Shown in pieces: positions 34,466 through 46,712 of a DNA stretch of 64,000 nt. The translations under genes were made by a program, and so were the position numbers. The notes under the pieces were generated by a model that was not told the origin of the DNA, searched no databases, and was given only the letters and a program-made list of their open reading frames with translations. Source of the DNA: Lantana camara (taxonomy: Eukaryota; Streptophyta; Magnoliopsida; Lamiales; Verbenaceae); contig CM074865.1 in the NCBI GenBank assembly GCA_037501455.1, forward strand, positions 40,654,501 through 40,718,500. Direction: 5' to 3'. The stretch's first letter is position 1. The number at the start of each line of letters is the position of its first letter.

Positions 34466-35752
34466 CCGGTTGCAAAACTGAGGTTCTAGCGTCGTGTCTT
34501 GTGAGTCTAGGTCGTGCGGCTTAGGAACTACTTGATAATTTGTGCATTGCATTAATTCTTATCACCAATTGTTGATTAATTGGCTTTAACTTACTTGAAT
34601 TTTATATGTTCAACATGTTTTAATTTTCACTTTGTTGAATTATTTGTCGCATTTTGCATCAATCCATGTCTTTAGCATCAAATAAGTGGCATGAGCACGT
34701 ATTAACCGCATGCAATTGCTCTTGAGATGGTTGTGAGTTCATGTTAGGAATATGATATCAAACCACGGCCAATCTTTACGATAACCTCAGCCTATTACAA
34801 GTTATTTTCTCTAGTCTAGAGGGGTAAAGGAATACACCAGGGGAAAATTCATCTAATGATTCAAGAGCCATGGTCTTCATTCATCAAGTTAAGATTTAAG
34901 TGATAAGGTCCAAAATAGAAGAAGTAATTGTGGGAGTAATTCACAAGCTCTCGGAATTTAGAAGATAAAAGAGGAAAGTTTTCCAGCTATGGTATCAATG
35001 GTGAACCCTCAATATGGTGGGAAGTTGGGGTGTGTGATGATTTTAATTCACAAGATCAATATGTATGCCACACTATAAAGATTTCTCACTCGGATTCTGC
35101 AGGAATATTCATTCAGGAAAAAAAAGGGAATAAAGTCTCAAAGGTGTTTAGGTTCGAGGTTTCCATCAATAAGAAACGATGTGTATAACTTGTAAAATAA
35201 ACATGTGAGCTCACATTATGAAAGAATTTGATCAACTGAGATCAAGAGACTCATTAACTCAAGGGAGTGATGAAGGAAGTCTTGAGGGTATCAAGGATTT
35301 GAGGTTCAGATTTGTAAGCAAGTGAAGATCTTCAACTAGTTGGAACTAAAATCAAGATGTGAGAGAAAAGTAATAACTAGGGTTGAGGTCGAAATATGTG
35401 GATTAAGTTTGAGATGAATCGAGACACTTCGGACTTTGAAATGGGGTTCAGATAAATTGAGAAGATTTAAGAAATTATCTATTTTGAGTTCTTGGAAACA
35501 ACAAGTAGAAGATTAGAACATTGAAGTAACCAATGTAGCTCTACAAACAATCAGGATATTTTGGATTTCGGGTTAAAAAGGAAGACGGATAGAAAGGAGT
35601 AAAGAAGATTGATTAATATAGCGGGTTCAAGTTCATGGAAAGTCAAGAAACTTAAGATTCTATCTTCAATTAAATTGAGTTTATTTTCGGATCCAAGATG
35701 AATTGCTATGTGGTGAGGTGGAATTGGAAGATAAGGATCAATAAGTGGAAAC
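34466..35752 (+). mobile_element. LARD-A internal region, left part
   Basis: Purine-rich DNA (many GAAG, AAGG and TCAAG words) with stops in all frames and no recognised protein. It runs from the PBS to LTR-G, whose TSD GAAAC is at 35748-35752. It may hold packaging signals, but none can be identified by eye. Confidence 0.7.
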
Positions 35753-36332
35753 TGTAACACCCCCGGAGCGAGGGGCGCCACATCCCCCGCACCATAGCCC
35801 AACACATGAAGCGAAATGGGACTCCGTCCATGCATCAAGCTATGGCGAACGGGTGACAAACAAAAACCAACCTAAGCTAGGCGGTCTAGACCCTACTCAG
35901 AGCGCGCAACAAAACAAATAACGAATGCGGAAGCACAAAAATCTCACAACAAATAAACATACTCGAGACATAACAAAATAACGATTCGAGTTGTACAAAC
36001 CTTTACAATTCCGAATTTAATTCATAACTTATACATATTTCAAAATTTGCAAAATGCATAAATAAAAAAAAATACAATGCATGCAACTCAAGCTCTCCAA
36101 AAGAAAGACTCAAAGATAACCGCCTAGCCCCAACTCCTCAGAACGAGTACCTGCAACTCAAATCAAAGGGGGAAAAAGATAGAAATAACGTGGGTCAGTC
36201 CTAGAGACTGGTGAGGGGGTTAAACTCACACACCCGATATATATATATAGAACATAGCACTTAACAACCCAAAGAATCCATGGACCGAGAATGGTTTTTG
36301 CACGCCAAAGTGTTTTCCCGTGTTATAGATAT

Positions 36333-36848
36333 TGTAACGCCCCGAGTTTTCACACGTGTAGGTAAGTGTTACGTGTGCATTTTTATTCAACTATGTGATT
36401 TTATATCTTGTTTTATTAATCGAATTCGTTTCTAATTTGATCTCTTTGATTAAATTCTATATGAATTCCAATGTGTGCTATGAATATATGAATGAATTTG
36501 GGAGAATGTGAGTTTTGTATATGAATTGAGAGCGTACATGTATATGGTACTTATATGTATCTTACTCAAACTTAAATGTTGGTACCTAGAGCATATAGCT
36601 CATTATACGGAATACGTGTTGGTATCTAGAGTATCTAGCTCAGTATATAGTTTATGAATTATTGCTTCCGCTTTTCTGTTGCTCTGATTGTTATTATTTT
36701 TGGGGTTTAAGTTATAGGCTAGTCCCGCCTGGCTTAGCGAGTGTGTATGTCTCCGTTCGCTATGATTTGGCACGTGTATGGAAATCCATTTCATATACGG
36801 GTCGGGTCATGGTGCGGGGGATGTGGCGTCTCGCGCTCGGGCGTTACA
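36333..36848 (+). mobile_element. 5' LTR of Gyp-B
   Basis: Starts TGTAACGCCCCGAG, ends CTCGGGCGTTACA. Its last ~110 bp (GGCTTAGCGAG, CCGTTCGCTATG, GTGCGGGGGATGTGG) are related to the ends of the 3-4 kb LTRs, and its first 12 bp match theirs. The 2.5-3.5 kb in between, with the predicted introns and palindromes, is absent. Confidence 0.93.
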
Positions 36849-36857
36849 TCCTTTGAG

Positions 36858-36869
36858 TGGTATCAGAGC
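36858..36869 (+). other. Primer-binding site of Gyp-B
   Basis: TGGTATCAGAGC, 9 nt after the LTR end; complementary to initiator methionine tRNA and identical to the LARD-A site. Confidence 0.93.
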
Positions 36870-37067
36870 CCAAGGTTGCAAAACCAGGGTTCTAGTGTCG
36901 TGTTGAGTCAGTAGGTCATTCGGCTGTAGGAATTACTTGTTAATGTGGAGCATTTGCATTTTATATGATTAGGTGTTTTGATTCTTGACTTGAATGATTG
37001 AATGAATTTATTGCATTGTCACGCATGAACTAAATCTGGCATGCATGTTAGTGTTTGAATTGATAGG

Positions 37068-40000
37068 ATGCCTCCGAGAAGACATCGGGAAAGGTCTCCG
37101 GGTCATTATCATCATAGAGATCGTTCTCCTAATCCTCCACAGCCGCCTATGAATATGGAGCACTTTATGGAGGCGGTATATAACTATGTAGAACATAGAA
37201 GGGCTCAGGATCCTCCAGTACAACCGCAGGCTGAACACCAAGCACCTCCTCCTAATAACCCGAGAGATCATCATGGGTTGTTTTTGAGTTATAACCCTCC
37301 CAGATTTTCGGGTTGTGTGGATGATGCGATATCAGAGGGATGGCTAACAAGAATTGAGAGGATTTTTAATGTTCGACAATTCACCTCTCAAGAGAAAGCT
37401 CAATTTGCTATTTTTCAATTGGAAGGAGAAGCATATGATTGGTGGGAACGCACCCGAGAAAAGCTTGAAGTGGAGGGAGAAGCAGTTAACTGGGAAGTCT
37501 TTGTAAGAGAGTTCAGAGAGGCTTTTGTGCCCGAGGTCATTCGAGAAAGGAAAGAACAAGAATTCATGGATTTGAAACAAGGGACTCGAACGGTGGCTCA
37601 GTATCTTTCTCTTTTCAACAGGCTTGGCAAGTATGCACCTCACATTACACGGGATGAAAAGAGAAAGGCAAAGAAGTTCATTGCAGGATTGAGGCAGGAT
37701 CTAAGACATGGGCATGGAGGCCATAATTTTGAGTCTTTTGCTGATACTGTACAAAGGGCGTTGGTGCTAGAAGAGGAATACAAGAAAAAGGATCCTATTC
37801 CACGACTGCAAATGGGACAAGGATCGGGATTTGGAAAAGGGAAAAGACCTATGGTGGCTCCCTCACAGCCGTTCCAAGGTCAAAACAAGAAGTTTAGAGC
37901 TGCAGGATCTGCACCGCCAAAACCACAAGTACCTCCAGCTACTTCTGATCCTCGGCATGATAGGTCACCATGTTTATATTGTGGAGGTCTGACCCACACA
38001 TATAACACTTGCAGAATGAGGTTGGGACAGTGTCTGATTTGCGGGAAAACGACGCATATGGCTAATACTTGTCCGGATAAGACTCCAGGCTATCAACCGG
38101 GAGCTCAGAGGCCGATGATCCCAGCTCGTGCGTATGCTCTTGCGGGTGAAGAGCAAAATGTGGAATCCAATCCCAATGTTATGGTGGAAGGTACGATATG
38201 CATCCATAACACGAACATACATGCATTATTTGACCCTGGCGCTACTCATTCTTTTATTTCTTACAAATTAGTTGATACTTTGTGTTTGTCTGTTATGTGT
38301 TTGAATGCTTGTTATGTGGTGAGTTCGCCGTTGGGTGGAAGTCTTGAGACGGATCGGGTGGTTAGAGATTGTGTGTTTGGGTTTGAAGGTAGAGAATATC
38401 AGGCAGATTTGGTGGTAATGCCGATGAATAGATATGGGGTGATTCTGGGAATGGATTGGTTGTTTCGGTATCGCGCCATGGTTGATTGTTTCATCAAGAC
38501 AGTTAAGCTGGGAGAAGAAGTGACAGTGGGGAAAGAATCAGAGATTACACCTCTTTTGTCGTTTACTAAGGCTCATAAGTTGATAAGGAATGGAGCTATG
38601 GGATATGTTGCTTATATTTTGAATAAGCCGAAAGATCAGGCCAAGTTGGAAGAAACTGAAGTGGTAAAGGAGTACCTTGAGGTGTTCCCCGAGGTTTTAG
38701 GTTCTTTGCCTCCGGATCGAGAGATCGAATTTGTAATAGACTTATATCCGGGATCTGAACCTTATTCTAAGACTCCTTACCGGATGGCACCGGCAGAATT
38801 ACAGGAGTTGAAAGTTCAGTTAGAAGATCTTCTCAAGAATGGATATATTCGACCGAGTTCATCACCGTGGGGCGCGCCAGTTCTCTTTGTTAAGAAGAAA
38901 GATGGAACTTTAAGAATGTGCATTGACTACCGGGAGTTGAATCGGATGACTGTAAAGAATAAATATCCATTGCCTAATATAGAGGATTTATTTGACATGC
39001 TACAAGGGTCAAGAGTGTATTCCAAGCTCGATTTAAGGCAAGGATATTATCGGTTAAAGATTAAGGAGGAAGATATTCCTAAGACAGGATTTAATACTCG
39101 GTATGGACATTATGAACTTGTGGTGATGCCATTTGGATTAACTAACGCGCCGGCAGCTTTTATGGATATGATACATCGGATTTTCCAGCCGTATTTGGAT
39201 AAGTTTGTCGTGATCTTCATTGATGATATTTTGGTATACTCAAGGTCAGAAGAGGATCATGCTCGGCATTTGAGATTGGTATTGGAAACTTTAAGAGATA
39301 ACCAGCTCTATGCAAAGTTCAGTAAATGCGAGTTTTGGATTGACAGGGTGAGCTTCTTGGGACATATCATTTCGAGCAAAGGATTAGAAGTGGATCCTTC
39401 GAAAATAGAGGCCGTTTCACAGTGGCAGAGTCCTAAGAATGTTTCTGAGATCCGAAGTTTCTTGGGTTTAGTCGGTTATTACCGAAGATTTGTTAAAGAT
39501 TTCTCTAAGATTGCGGCTCCGTTAACCCGATTAACCAAGAAAGAGGTTCGGTTTAAATGGGATGCGAAGTGTGAAGCCAGTTTTCAGCTCTTGAAAGATA
39601 ACTTAACTTCTGCACCGATTTTAAGCCTTCCGGATGGTATTGAAGGGTTTGTGGTGTATACGGATGCTTCCCATGAAGGCTTAGGTTGTGTTTTGATGAA
39701 AAACAGGAGAGTAATTGCTTATGCCTCTAGGAAATTGAAAGAGCATGAGAAAAATTACCCCACTCACGACCTTGAACTTGCTGCGGTGATTTTTGCCTTA
39801 GGGAAGTGGAGACATTATTTGTATGGAACTTCTTTTGAGATTTTTACCGATCATAAGAGCCTTCAGTATTTGTTTTCTCAAAAGGATTTGAATAGAAGAC
39901 AGCGTCGATGGATGGAGACTCTCGAGGATTATGATTGTGTGATTAAGTATCACCCAGGTAAGGCTAACGTGGTTGCGGATGCATTGAGCAGGAAGGCTAG

Positions 40001-40835
40001 TGTATCCAATTTGAAGGTAAATATGGGACAACCAATGGAGTTGGTTAAGATAAAGGCTCGTATTGGTAGCATCTCAGTACGTCCAGAGTTAAGGCAACAG
40101 ATATTTGAGGCACAACGGACAGATGTTGAGATTCAGAAGTTGATTGAAAAGGCTCGATCAGACTCCGAGTGTCCATTTGGATTCGATGACACGGGAATCT
40201 TTCGATTCAAGAACAGAGTGGTAGTTCCAACAGAATTGAGAAGAGCTATTTTGGATGAAGCTCATAAAACTGTGTATTCGGTACATCCTGGTGGAAACAA
40301 GATGTATCGGGACTTGAAACAGTATTATTGGTGGAACGGGTTGAAGAGAGATGTGGTGAATTACATGAAGCATTGTCTGACTTGTCAGTTAGTGAAAGCT
40401 GAGCATCAGAAACCGTTACAGCCACTACCTATTCCCGAATGGAAATGGGAACAGATAGCAATGGATTTTGTATCGGGTTTACCTAGAATGAAGGGTGGAT
40501 TCGATGGAATTTGGGTAATTGTGGACAGATTAACTAAGTCAGCGCATTTTCTTGCAATTCGGATGTCAGATAAGATAGGTAAGTTGGCTAAGAGGTATTG
40601 TGATGAGATTGTTCGGTTACATGGAGTGCCAGCTAGTATTGTTTTCGACAGGGATCCAAGATTCACTTCCAGGTTTTGGCAAGAATTACAGAAGTGTATG
40701 GGGACCAAGCTTCAGTTCAGTACAGCTATTCATCCACAGACTGACGGGCAATCTGAAAGATTAATCAAACATCTTGAGGATATGTTAAGGGCGTGTGGGA
40801 TTTCTCGAGTTCGTGGAACGAACAATTGCCCTTGA
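37068..40835 (+). CDS. Gyp-B gag-protease-RT-RNase H-integrase polyprotein (truncated by frameshift)
   Basis: 1255 codons from ATG at 37068, about 200 nt after the PBS. Domains by residue: basic proline-rich N-terminus 1-70; retrotransposon gag ~75-230 ([22 protein letters not shown]); two zinc knuckles ~302-315 (CLYCGG) and ~322-335 (CLICGKTTH); aspartic protease ~387 ([10 protein letters not shown]); reverse transcriptase ~547-725 (YRELNRMTV, catalytic FIDDILVYS ~717); RNase H ~863 ([11 protein letters not shown]); integrase zinc region ~1063-1105 (C-LTC); integrase core with D ~1132, DRDPRF ~1194 and glutamate in QTDGQSER ~1230, spaced D-35-E. A 2-nt loss near 40795 shifts the frame and ends the protein at GISRV. 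Gag and pol share one frame, as in plant chromoviruses. Lineage Tekay/Del-like is a guess. Confidence 0.95.
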   Translation: MPPRRHRERSPGHYHHRDRSPNPPQPPMNMEHFMEAVYNYVEHRRAQDPPVQPQAEHQAPPPNNPRDHHGLFLSYNPPRFSGCVDDAISEGWLTRIERIFNVRQFTSQEKAQFAIFQLEGEAYDWWERTREKLEVEGEAVNWEVFVREFREAFVPEVIRERKEQEFMDLKQGTRTVAQYLSLFNRLGKYAPHITRDEKRKAKKFIAGLRQDLRHGHGGHNFESFADTVQRALVLEEEYKKKDPIPRLQMGQGSGFGKGKRPMVAPSQPFQGQNKKFRAAGSAPPKPQVPPATSDPRHDRSPCLYCGGLTHTYNTCRMRLGQCLICGKTTHMANTCPDKTPGYQPGAQRPMIPARAYALAGEEQNVESNPNVMVEGTICIHNTNIHALFDPGATHSFISYKLVDTLCLSVMCLNACYVVSSPLGGSLETDRVVRDCVFGFEGREYQADLVVMPMNRYGVILGMDWLFRYRAMVDCFIKTVKLGEEVTVGKESEITPLLSFTKAHKLIRNGAMGYVAYILNKPKDQAKLEETEVVKEYLEVFPEVLGSLPPDREIEFVIDLYPGSEPYSKTPYRMAPAELQELKVQLEDLLKNGYIRPSSSPWGAPVLFVKKKDGTLRMCIDYRELNRMTVKNKYPLPNIEDLFDMLQGSRVYSKLDLRQGYYRLKIKEEDIPKTGFNTRYGHYELVVMPFGLTNAPAAFMDMIHRIFQPYLDKFVVIFIDDILVYSRSEEDHARHLRLVLETLRDNQLYAKFSKCEFWIDRVSFLGHIISSKGLEVDPSKIEAVSQWQSPKNVSEIRSFLGLVGYYRRFVKDFSKIAAPLTRLTKKEVRFKWDAKCEASFQLLKDNLTSAPILSLPDGIEGFVVYTDASHEGLGCVLMKNRRVIAYASRKLKEHEKNYPTHDLELAAVIFALGKWRHYLYGTSFEIFTDHKSLQYLFSQKDLNRRQRRWMETLEDYDCVIKYHPGKANVVADALSRKASVSNLKVNMGQPMELVKIKARIGSISVRPELRQQIFEAQRTDVEIQKLIEKARSDSECPFGFDDTGIFRFKNRVVVPTELRRAILDEAHKTVYSVHPGGNKMYRDLKQYYWWNGLKRDVVNYMKHCLTCQLVKAEHQKPLQPLPIPEWKWEQIAMDFVSGLPRMKGGFDGIWVIVDRLTKSAHFLAIRMSDKIGKLAKRYCDEIVRLHGVPASIVFDRDPRFTSRFWQELQKCMGTKLQFSTAIHPQTDGQSERLIKHLEDMLRACGISRVRGTNNCP

Positions 40836-41539
40836 TTGAGTTTGCATACAATAACAGCTACCAAGCTTCTATAGAAATGGCACCGTATGAGTTTCTATAT
40901 GGAAGGAAGTGCCGATCCCCTTTGTTTTTCGATTTGGAAGAATGGAAGTGGAGTAAGCAAGAAAGGGTACAAAGAGGTGAAAGGAAAGATAAACCTTCCA
41001 AGGCTATTCAGGATGCTATCGAAAAAGTTCAGATTATCCGACAACGGATGAAAGTAGCCCAAGATCGACAGAAAAGTTATGCAGATAAGCGAAGGAAAGA
41101 TCTTGAATTTGAAGTTGGGGATAGGGTATTCCTGAAGGCTTCACCCCGGAAAGGTTTACCCAAATTGGAAAAGGAGGAAAGCTGAATCCCCGATATTTGG
41201 GACCTTATGATTTTGGAGAGAATTGGAGATACAGCTTACAGATTGGATTTGCCTCCAAGTTTAACGGGTATTCACAATGTCTTCCACGTATCACAACTTC
41301 GGAAGTACTATCCCGATGAATCCGTGATCATACCGGTTGAAGAGGTTGAGCTTGAACCGAATCTCACTTTTGTTCAGAAACCAGTTAAGATTCTGGATCG
41401 GAAATTTCAGGAACTTCGAAACAGACGGTTTTCCTTGGTGAAAGTGTTATGGCGAAGTGATAAGACGGAAGAAGCCACGTGGGAAACGGAAGAGAAAATG
41501 AAGAAGTTCTACCCCGAATTGTTTCCGAACGAGCAATGA
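40793..41539 (+). pseudogene. Gyp-B integrase C-terminus and chromodomain-like end
   Basis: Continues the polyprotein after the frameshift: [23 protein letters not shown] and KASPRKG (integrase C-terminal region), then a stop near 41185 and further small frame changes near 41160-41215. Next come LERIGDTAYRLDLPP, IHNVFHVSQLRKYYP and, at the end, VKVLWRSDKTEEATWE. The last segment is the chromodomain-type tail of chromoviruses, thought to direct integration to certain chromatin. The natural stop TGA at 41537 overlaps the first base of the PPT hairpin. The lesions are few, which fits the young LTRs. Confidence 0.92.
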
Positions 41540-41573
41540 ATCCGAGGACGGATTCTCTTTAAGGGGGAGAGGT
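41538..41573 (+). other. Polypurine tract of Gyp-B with upstream hairpin
   Basis: GAATCCG (41538-41544), loop AGGA, CGGATTC (41549-41555), then CTCTTT and AAGGGGGAGAGG up to the LTR at 41574. The hairpin starts on the last two bases of the gag-pol stop codon. It is nearly identical to the LARD-1 site. Confidence 0.9.
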
Positions 41574-42085
41574 TGTAACGCCCCGAGTTTTCACACGTGT
41601 AGGTAAGTGTTACGTGCGCATTTTTATTCAACTATGTGATTTTATATCTTGTTTTATTAATCGAATTCGTTTCTAATTTGATCTCTTTGATTAAATTCTA
41701 TATGAATTCCAATGTGTGCTATGAATATATGAATGAATTTGGGAGAATGTGAGTTTTGTGTATGAATTGAGAGCGTACATGTATATGGAACCTATATGTA
41801 TCTTACTCAAACTTAAATGTTGGTACCTAGAGCATATAGCTCATTATACGGAATACGTGTTGGTATCTAGTCTAGCTCAGTATATAGTATATGAATTATT
41901 GCTTCCGCTTTTCTGTTGCTCTGATTGTTATTGTTATTGGGGTTTAAGTTATAGGCTAGTCCCGCCTGGCTTAGCGAGTGTGTATGTCTCCGTTCGCTAT
42001 GATTTGGCACGTGTATGGAAATCCATTTCATATACGGGTCGGGTCATGGTGCGGGGGATGTGGCGTCTCGCGCTCGGGCGTTACC
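41574..42085 (+). mobile_element. 3' LTR of Gyp-B
   Basis: 512 bp; differs from the 5' LTR at about eight bases and one 4-bp indel (CTAGAGTATCTAG against CTAGTCTAG). It ends GCGTTACC; the terminal A has become C, shown by the TSD GATAT that follows. Confidence 0.93.
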
Positions 42086-43150
42086 GATATATACATACTT
42101 TAGAGAAAACAAGGGCCGGAGGCTAAATGACAAGTTTTAAGCACTTATAAATCCTTTCTCGTTCCATAGATTGTACAAGATCCACTAACTCGGCGAGTAC
42201 GAGTCACATCTCCAAACTTCCATAAACAAAGGGGCAAAGCAAAGCAAAACAAAACGAAATCCAACCTTCACACCGGGTGATAGAAGGGTTGACGGCCCTA
42301 ACTATCCAAAAATCACACGAGACAAGGCTTAATCACGACCTTGAAACCTTCGACGGTTGCCTCCGTCGGCTCAAGAGAAACACCCTTCTCCAAACCTCCC
42401 GAAGTTGGGTGAGTCTCTCAAAGGGAAAATGTTGATGGAAGAGCTCGGCAACCCTGCGGTTGACCCGAGATTACCATACCATTCTCCGGGGCCCAAACAT
42501 CTCACAAAAATCACGCAAAGAGCAAAGCTTATCTTTCAAAGCCACATATCTCGCTTACACACACACGCTTAATCAAAGGCTTTTCAAAACAAAGGCAAAA
42601 TAGCTTATATACTTATACAAACCGTCTTCAAGATCATATAACAAATGGGATAAGCCCTCAAGATACATATCTTACACTTATCTATCATATAGTATACGTA
42701 TTTCGCACGCGAGGCTTCAAACCATATAGGGGTTGTAGTTCAAATAACTAAAAGAAACAAAACCTCACCTTGACGCGGGTATAACAAAAGAGTAAGAACT
42801 GGGCGCTAAGGAGCGACCTCGTCGTCCACGGGAAGGTCTTCTGAACAAAACAAACACAAGGGTTACACTAAGACTCAAAATGAACCACATTGACGCTCGG
42901 TAAATGCGTATGTATGTTTATGATGCAAATGAAATGAAACAAATTCACACTTAATTCATATGAGAGCATGAATTGTATATAAGATCATAATTCACAAACG
43001 AGGTTATATAACGAGTCAGTGATTCACAACATAAAGCTTAACACATAATATAACAAGTTAATCAAGCATACAAGTCATAAAACGAGACAAGAAAACCAAC
43101 GAAAAGCAATGGAACCACAAAAGAAACCTCGTCGGAAGCTACCGCGTTAA

Positions 43151-43297
43151 GTACGGTCGTACCCAAAACTCATCTCCCCGCCCGGGGAGATTTTGTTCTT
43201 CAAAGTACCCGCCCGGGTACATAACATGCAGAAAGTTTCTGCATAAGAAGTACCCGGCCGGGCACTTCCTAGGCCAAAATCTCCCCGCCCGAGGAGA
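43151..43297 (-). repeat. Palindrome cluster of LTR-G
   Basis: Five copies: 43151-43162 (GTACG around GT), 43172-43191 (perfect 9-bp arms ATCTCCCCG around CC), 43205-43220 (GTACCCG around CC, perfect), 43247-43268 (GAAGTACCCG around GC, one mismatch), 43280-43297 (TCTCCCCG around CC, one mismatch). Two arm types, CTCCCCG and GTACCCG, alternate. A further palindrome of another form, ATGCAGAAA-G-TTTCTGCAT, is at 43226-43244. It is the clearest cluster in the window. Confidence 0.92.
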
Positions 43298-46200
43298 CCA
43301 TTCCAGCCGCGAGAAATGGTGGTTTCACCCCTGTTCAGCCCTACAAACCTTCCCAAACAAATACCAACTCATCTAGGCATGTTAAGGCAGGAAGTAAGGC
43401 AACAAATCAACACAAAAACTCCGTCAAACTTGATCAAATCGAGCAGCAATTGACAGGAATGAAAAGGAAGCAATAATCAAGCATAACTTCTCTAAAACCT
43501 CAAGAACTCTCATGGTGGATTCATGTAATCAACTCTAACACTTGAAAAAAGTCCATACAACTCAAAGTGGATGACTAAGGAATCATAATCATGCATCAAG
43601 CTCAAATAATTCACAAGGAAACATGCTAGAATCAAGAAAATGCATCAAACCCTTACTATTCATCTTATATGCCAAAACTCATGCAATCCATGGTGAAATC
43701 TTGCAAAATGAAAGGTAAAAGATGCACAAAGACATGGAGAATCCAAAAAGAGACTTACCTTTAAAATTTGAGAAGAAATGGCCACGGTTTGAGCTCAAAA
43801 CTCCAATTTGTACAAAGGGGCTCTTTCTCCCTCTTCTTTCTTCTTTGTTGCTGCACTTGGGGAAACTTTTTCTCTTCTTGGGGTGAGGGGGTTCGAATGG
43901 CAGCTGGTAGGGTTAGAGAGAGGGAGATATTTTGTGTTAAAAGTCAAGGGTTGGCTTAATTAGGGTCATGTGGGGTCCACAACTCAAGACTAGTCAACAA
44001 AAGGGTGCTCTTGGTGCGAGGTGCTCGTTCCGGTCAAAATTCGAAGGCTCAAATGGGCTAAGAAAAGTATACATCTTAATTCCTTGGCTTTCTTTCTTTG
44101 TTGCGAATCCGACGCATCTTCCAGAATTCGAATCCGAATTCCCGAGCTCAAGTTACACCTCCCGGAACACAAGGTGCGCTAAAGCTCGTTATGCCCTTAT
44201 GTCCCTAACACATAAAACGGTTTCAAAAACCATAGCAAACGAACTCAAAAACAAGTAACGACCACAAAGACATACTCACAACACGTATGAATCATGCATA
44301 GTACATAGTCACGGTAATCAAGAACAAAAACGGGTACAAACGGAACAAGAACGAAGCAAAGAAGGCAAAGACGTACAAATAAGTCACATACGGTTCAAAT
44401 AAAAGTCATGTAATTCAAATATATCACATAAAGAGTATAAAGAACAAGTAATTCACATAATTAAATAATAAAAGCACACGTAGCTCACTCGTGAAAACAT
44501 ACCTGGAAAGGCCGGACGAGCGGGATGTTACAGAAACGATAAAGAAAGGCAAGGAGTTTTAGAAAGGAATTATAGGTGCAGGTGTAAGCAATTAAAAGAT
44601 GAATTCATTCAACAGTTCAAACTCATAAAGAATAACAAAGAAGCTTTGATCAAATTAACAATCGGAAGAATTTAAGTTCAGGAATCATCGCCTCGGCTTA
44701 TAAGGTTATACAAGTGATACAAGGAATCTTTGATCGGGGAGATACTTCTAGTGAAGGATCGGACAACACTTAGCAGTTGATAATTGGGAAAGATGGGTTC
44801 AAGGAATACTTGGGGAAGGAATCGAGTTCAAGAAATTTCAAGTCTCGAGTGATGGAGATGTACAAGTTGATGTTAAGGATTTTGAAGAATTGGAAGACCG
44901 AGGGTAAGAAGAAATAACCAACAAAATCGAGGTAAGCTCATAATTCAACAAAACAAGGAACAAGTGTCAAGTTAAAGGATGCAACTACGGTGACAGGTTT
45001 AACGCATTCATGGCACGTGCATCATACGTTGTTTTAAATTTTTTAAATTCCTTAATCATATACGCATCTCTAATTGAGCTTAATTGTTCTTATGTGTTGC
45101 ATCTTTAATTACTTAAAAGTGTGATATGTACACCGGCATCTTAACCCAACATACATTTTAAGTGTTTTCTTGATAAGAACTCTCCCCACCTCATTTATCA
45201 AGCATTACTTCAATCGAGACACAATCGATGTATGATAAGGAAATAATTGGATTGCAAAGTGTGGACCAAGAGGGAAAGAACAATTTAGAGGTCGGAGAAG
45301 TAGCCGGGAGTTAGATTGGTAGAAGTGGGTTGTTATTCCTACTAGTCGTTGCAAAAGTAAAGTGAGAAAATTTTTGGCCAAGTGGCGTGGATAGAATCAT
45401 TTGTACCAAGGAAGCAATAGAAAGAATTGAGATTCTTCAAATTAGGAATTGATGCCACGAGCTCAACGAATAAGAATGGAAATTCTTAAGGGGGAGAGTC
45501 GATTGGGATGAGTTGAAATTTGGAATTTTGCTTAAGTGGGCTATCTCGTTAGGAGCAATACAAATTCAAGAGTCACAAACAATGGGAGTTCTTGGAAATG
45601 GAAACAGGGGAAGAATTAGAAGAATCTAACACTTGATGATGTTCAAGGCTAGAATGAGAAAATTTTGAGGACAATTTCAAAAAAGGGCTAAGTGCATCAA
45701 GAGCCGGAGGTGAATATTCAAGAAAGAATGGTAGATTTAGTGAATGTTTCGATTTCCAACCGGGGTGGAGGAATTTCGGGAACAAGATCGAAAGTGATAG
45801 GCACTTCAAGAGATAAAACTATGAATTCAAGGAAAGCTTGGGAATTAACTTTACAAGATGAGGTGAAAGATAATTGAGGGCAACTTTGGTTGCAAGATCA
45901 ACGCCGTTAGTTCCTATTTCGGGAGCATACAAACTCAATCTTCTAAGGTCGCAAGGATAGTATTTCATGAACGAGTTCCACGTCTCGAAGAATATCAAGA
46001 ATTGATAATGAGAATATTGGGGGAGGAAACTTGATCGGGTCATCACATATTGGGATGAAAATGAGAGGTCGTTCAATATGTTGGAAGTGTAGGATTTAGG
46101 GAGAAAAGCACACACTCTAGAATTAAACTTACGAACCGTGGTGTTGGAAAGGATTTGATCGAGGGTGAAAGGCCGAGTAATCATGAAATATCTGTATCTA

Positions 46201-46575
46201 CATCGGACATCTCGGGGCATGATATTGTGTTCAGAAGATAGATAGTGGAATAGAGACCGGGTGATTATCAAAGTGTCGAATACAACGGGAAATGTCGAGG
46301 TAGGGGCGCTATGGTTATAAGAATCTCCAACAAGGAATCAAGTATCAAATTGGACCAATCTAATGAAAGAATTCCAACCGACGGTGAACGGTATATCTAA
46401 TCATGCATATCACATGCATCATGGATTTTATTATTCTCGTATATAATTTCTTGTTAGTTGCAAATTGCTTCTATACAAATGGTAGTTGGTGTGTTTGACC
46501 TTGTCCTACTTGCTTCTTATGTAACAACTATGTGAATGCTTATGTAATTGTCCTCTTGATCTGTTATTTCTTGTC

Positions 46576-46682
46576 TGAGAGACGTGATTCGCTCATTGCT
46601 TGTTTGAGAGACGGGGTTCTCTCATTGTTTGTTTGAGAGATGGGGTGCTCTCGTTGCTTGGTTGAGAGACGGGGCTCTCTCA
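46576..46682 (+). repeat. Four tandem hairpins, 29-nt period
   Basis: Copies start at 46576, 46605, 46634 and 46663, exactly 29 nt apart. The second and fourth are perfect TGAGAGA/TCTCTCA stems with loops CGGGGT and CGGGGC. The first has one stem mismatch; the third has a T-G pair at the outer end and one inner mismatch. It is the same element as 1139-1273 and at the same place, just before the PPT. Confidence 0.88.
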
Positions 46683-46712
46683 TTGTTGTTTTAATTATAA
46701 AACTCGGCAGTA

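Larger units (their letters stand above)
36333..42085 (+). mobile_element. Gyp-B, near-complete Ty3/gypsy chromovirus element (5.75 kb)
   Basis: Two LTRs (516 and 512 bp), PBS, one long gag-pol frame with late frameshifts, PPT, and perfect TSD GATAT (36328-36332, 42086-42090). The last base of the 3' LTR is C where A is expected. Hand comparison of the LTRs finds about 8 substitutions and one 4-bp indel, so this is a recent insertion and the youngest layer of the nest. It inserted in LTR-G. It is the likely model for the machinery that moves the LARDs. Confidence 0.95.
35753..44532 (-). mobile_element. LTR-G, solo LTR (3.0 kb), split by Gyp-B
   Basis: Pieces 35753-36332 and 42091-44532, flanked by perfect TSD GAAAC (35748-35752, 44533-44537). 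Minus-strand start TGTAACATCCC at 44532, end GGGGGTGTTACA at 35753. Predicted minus-strand splice layout: donor AAAG|GTAAGT at 43758, middle exon 42840-42769 (72 nt, TTCAG before, AAG|GTGAGG after), hairpin CAGTC/GACTG at 36196-36210, acceptor TTGCAG at 36151-36154. It inserted into the internal region of LARD-A. No gene. Confidence 0.9.

Noticed and set aside
45819..46271. Minus-strand 150-codon gene in LARD-A
   Set aside because: No recognised domain, on the antisense strand of a non-coding internal region, with no conserved counterpart in LARD-1.
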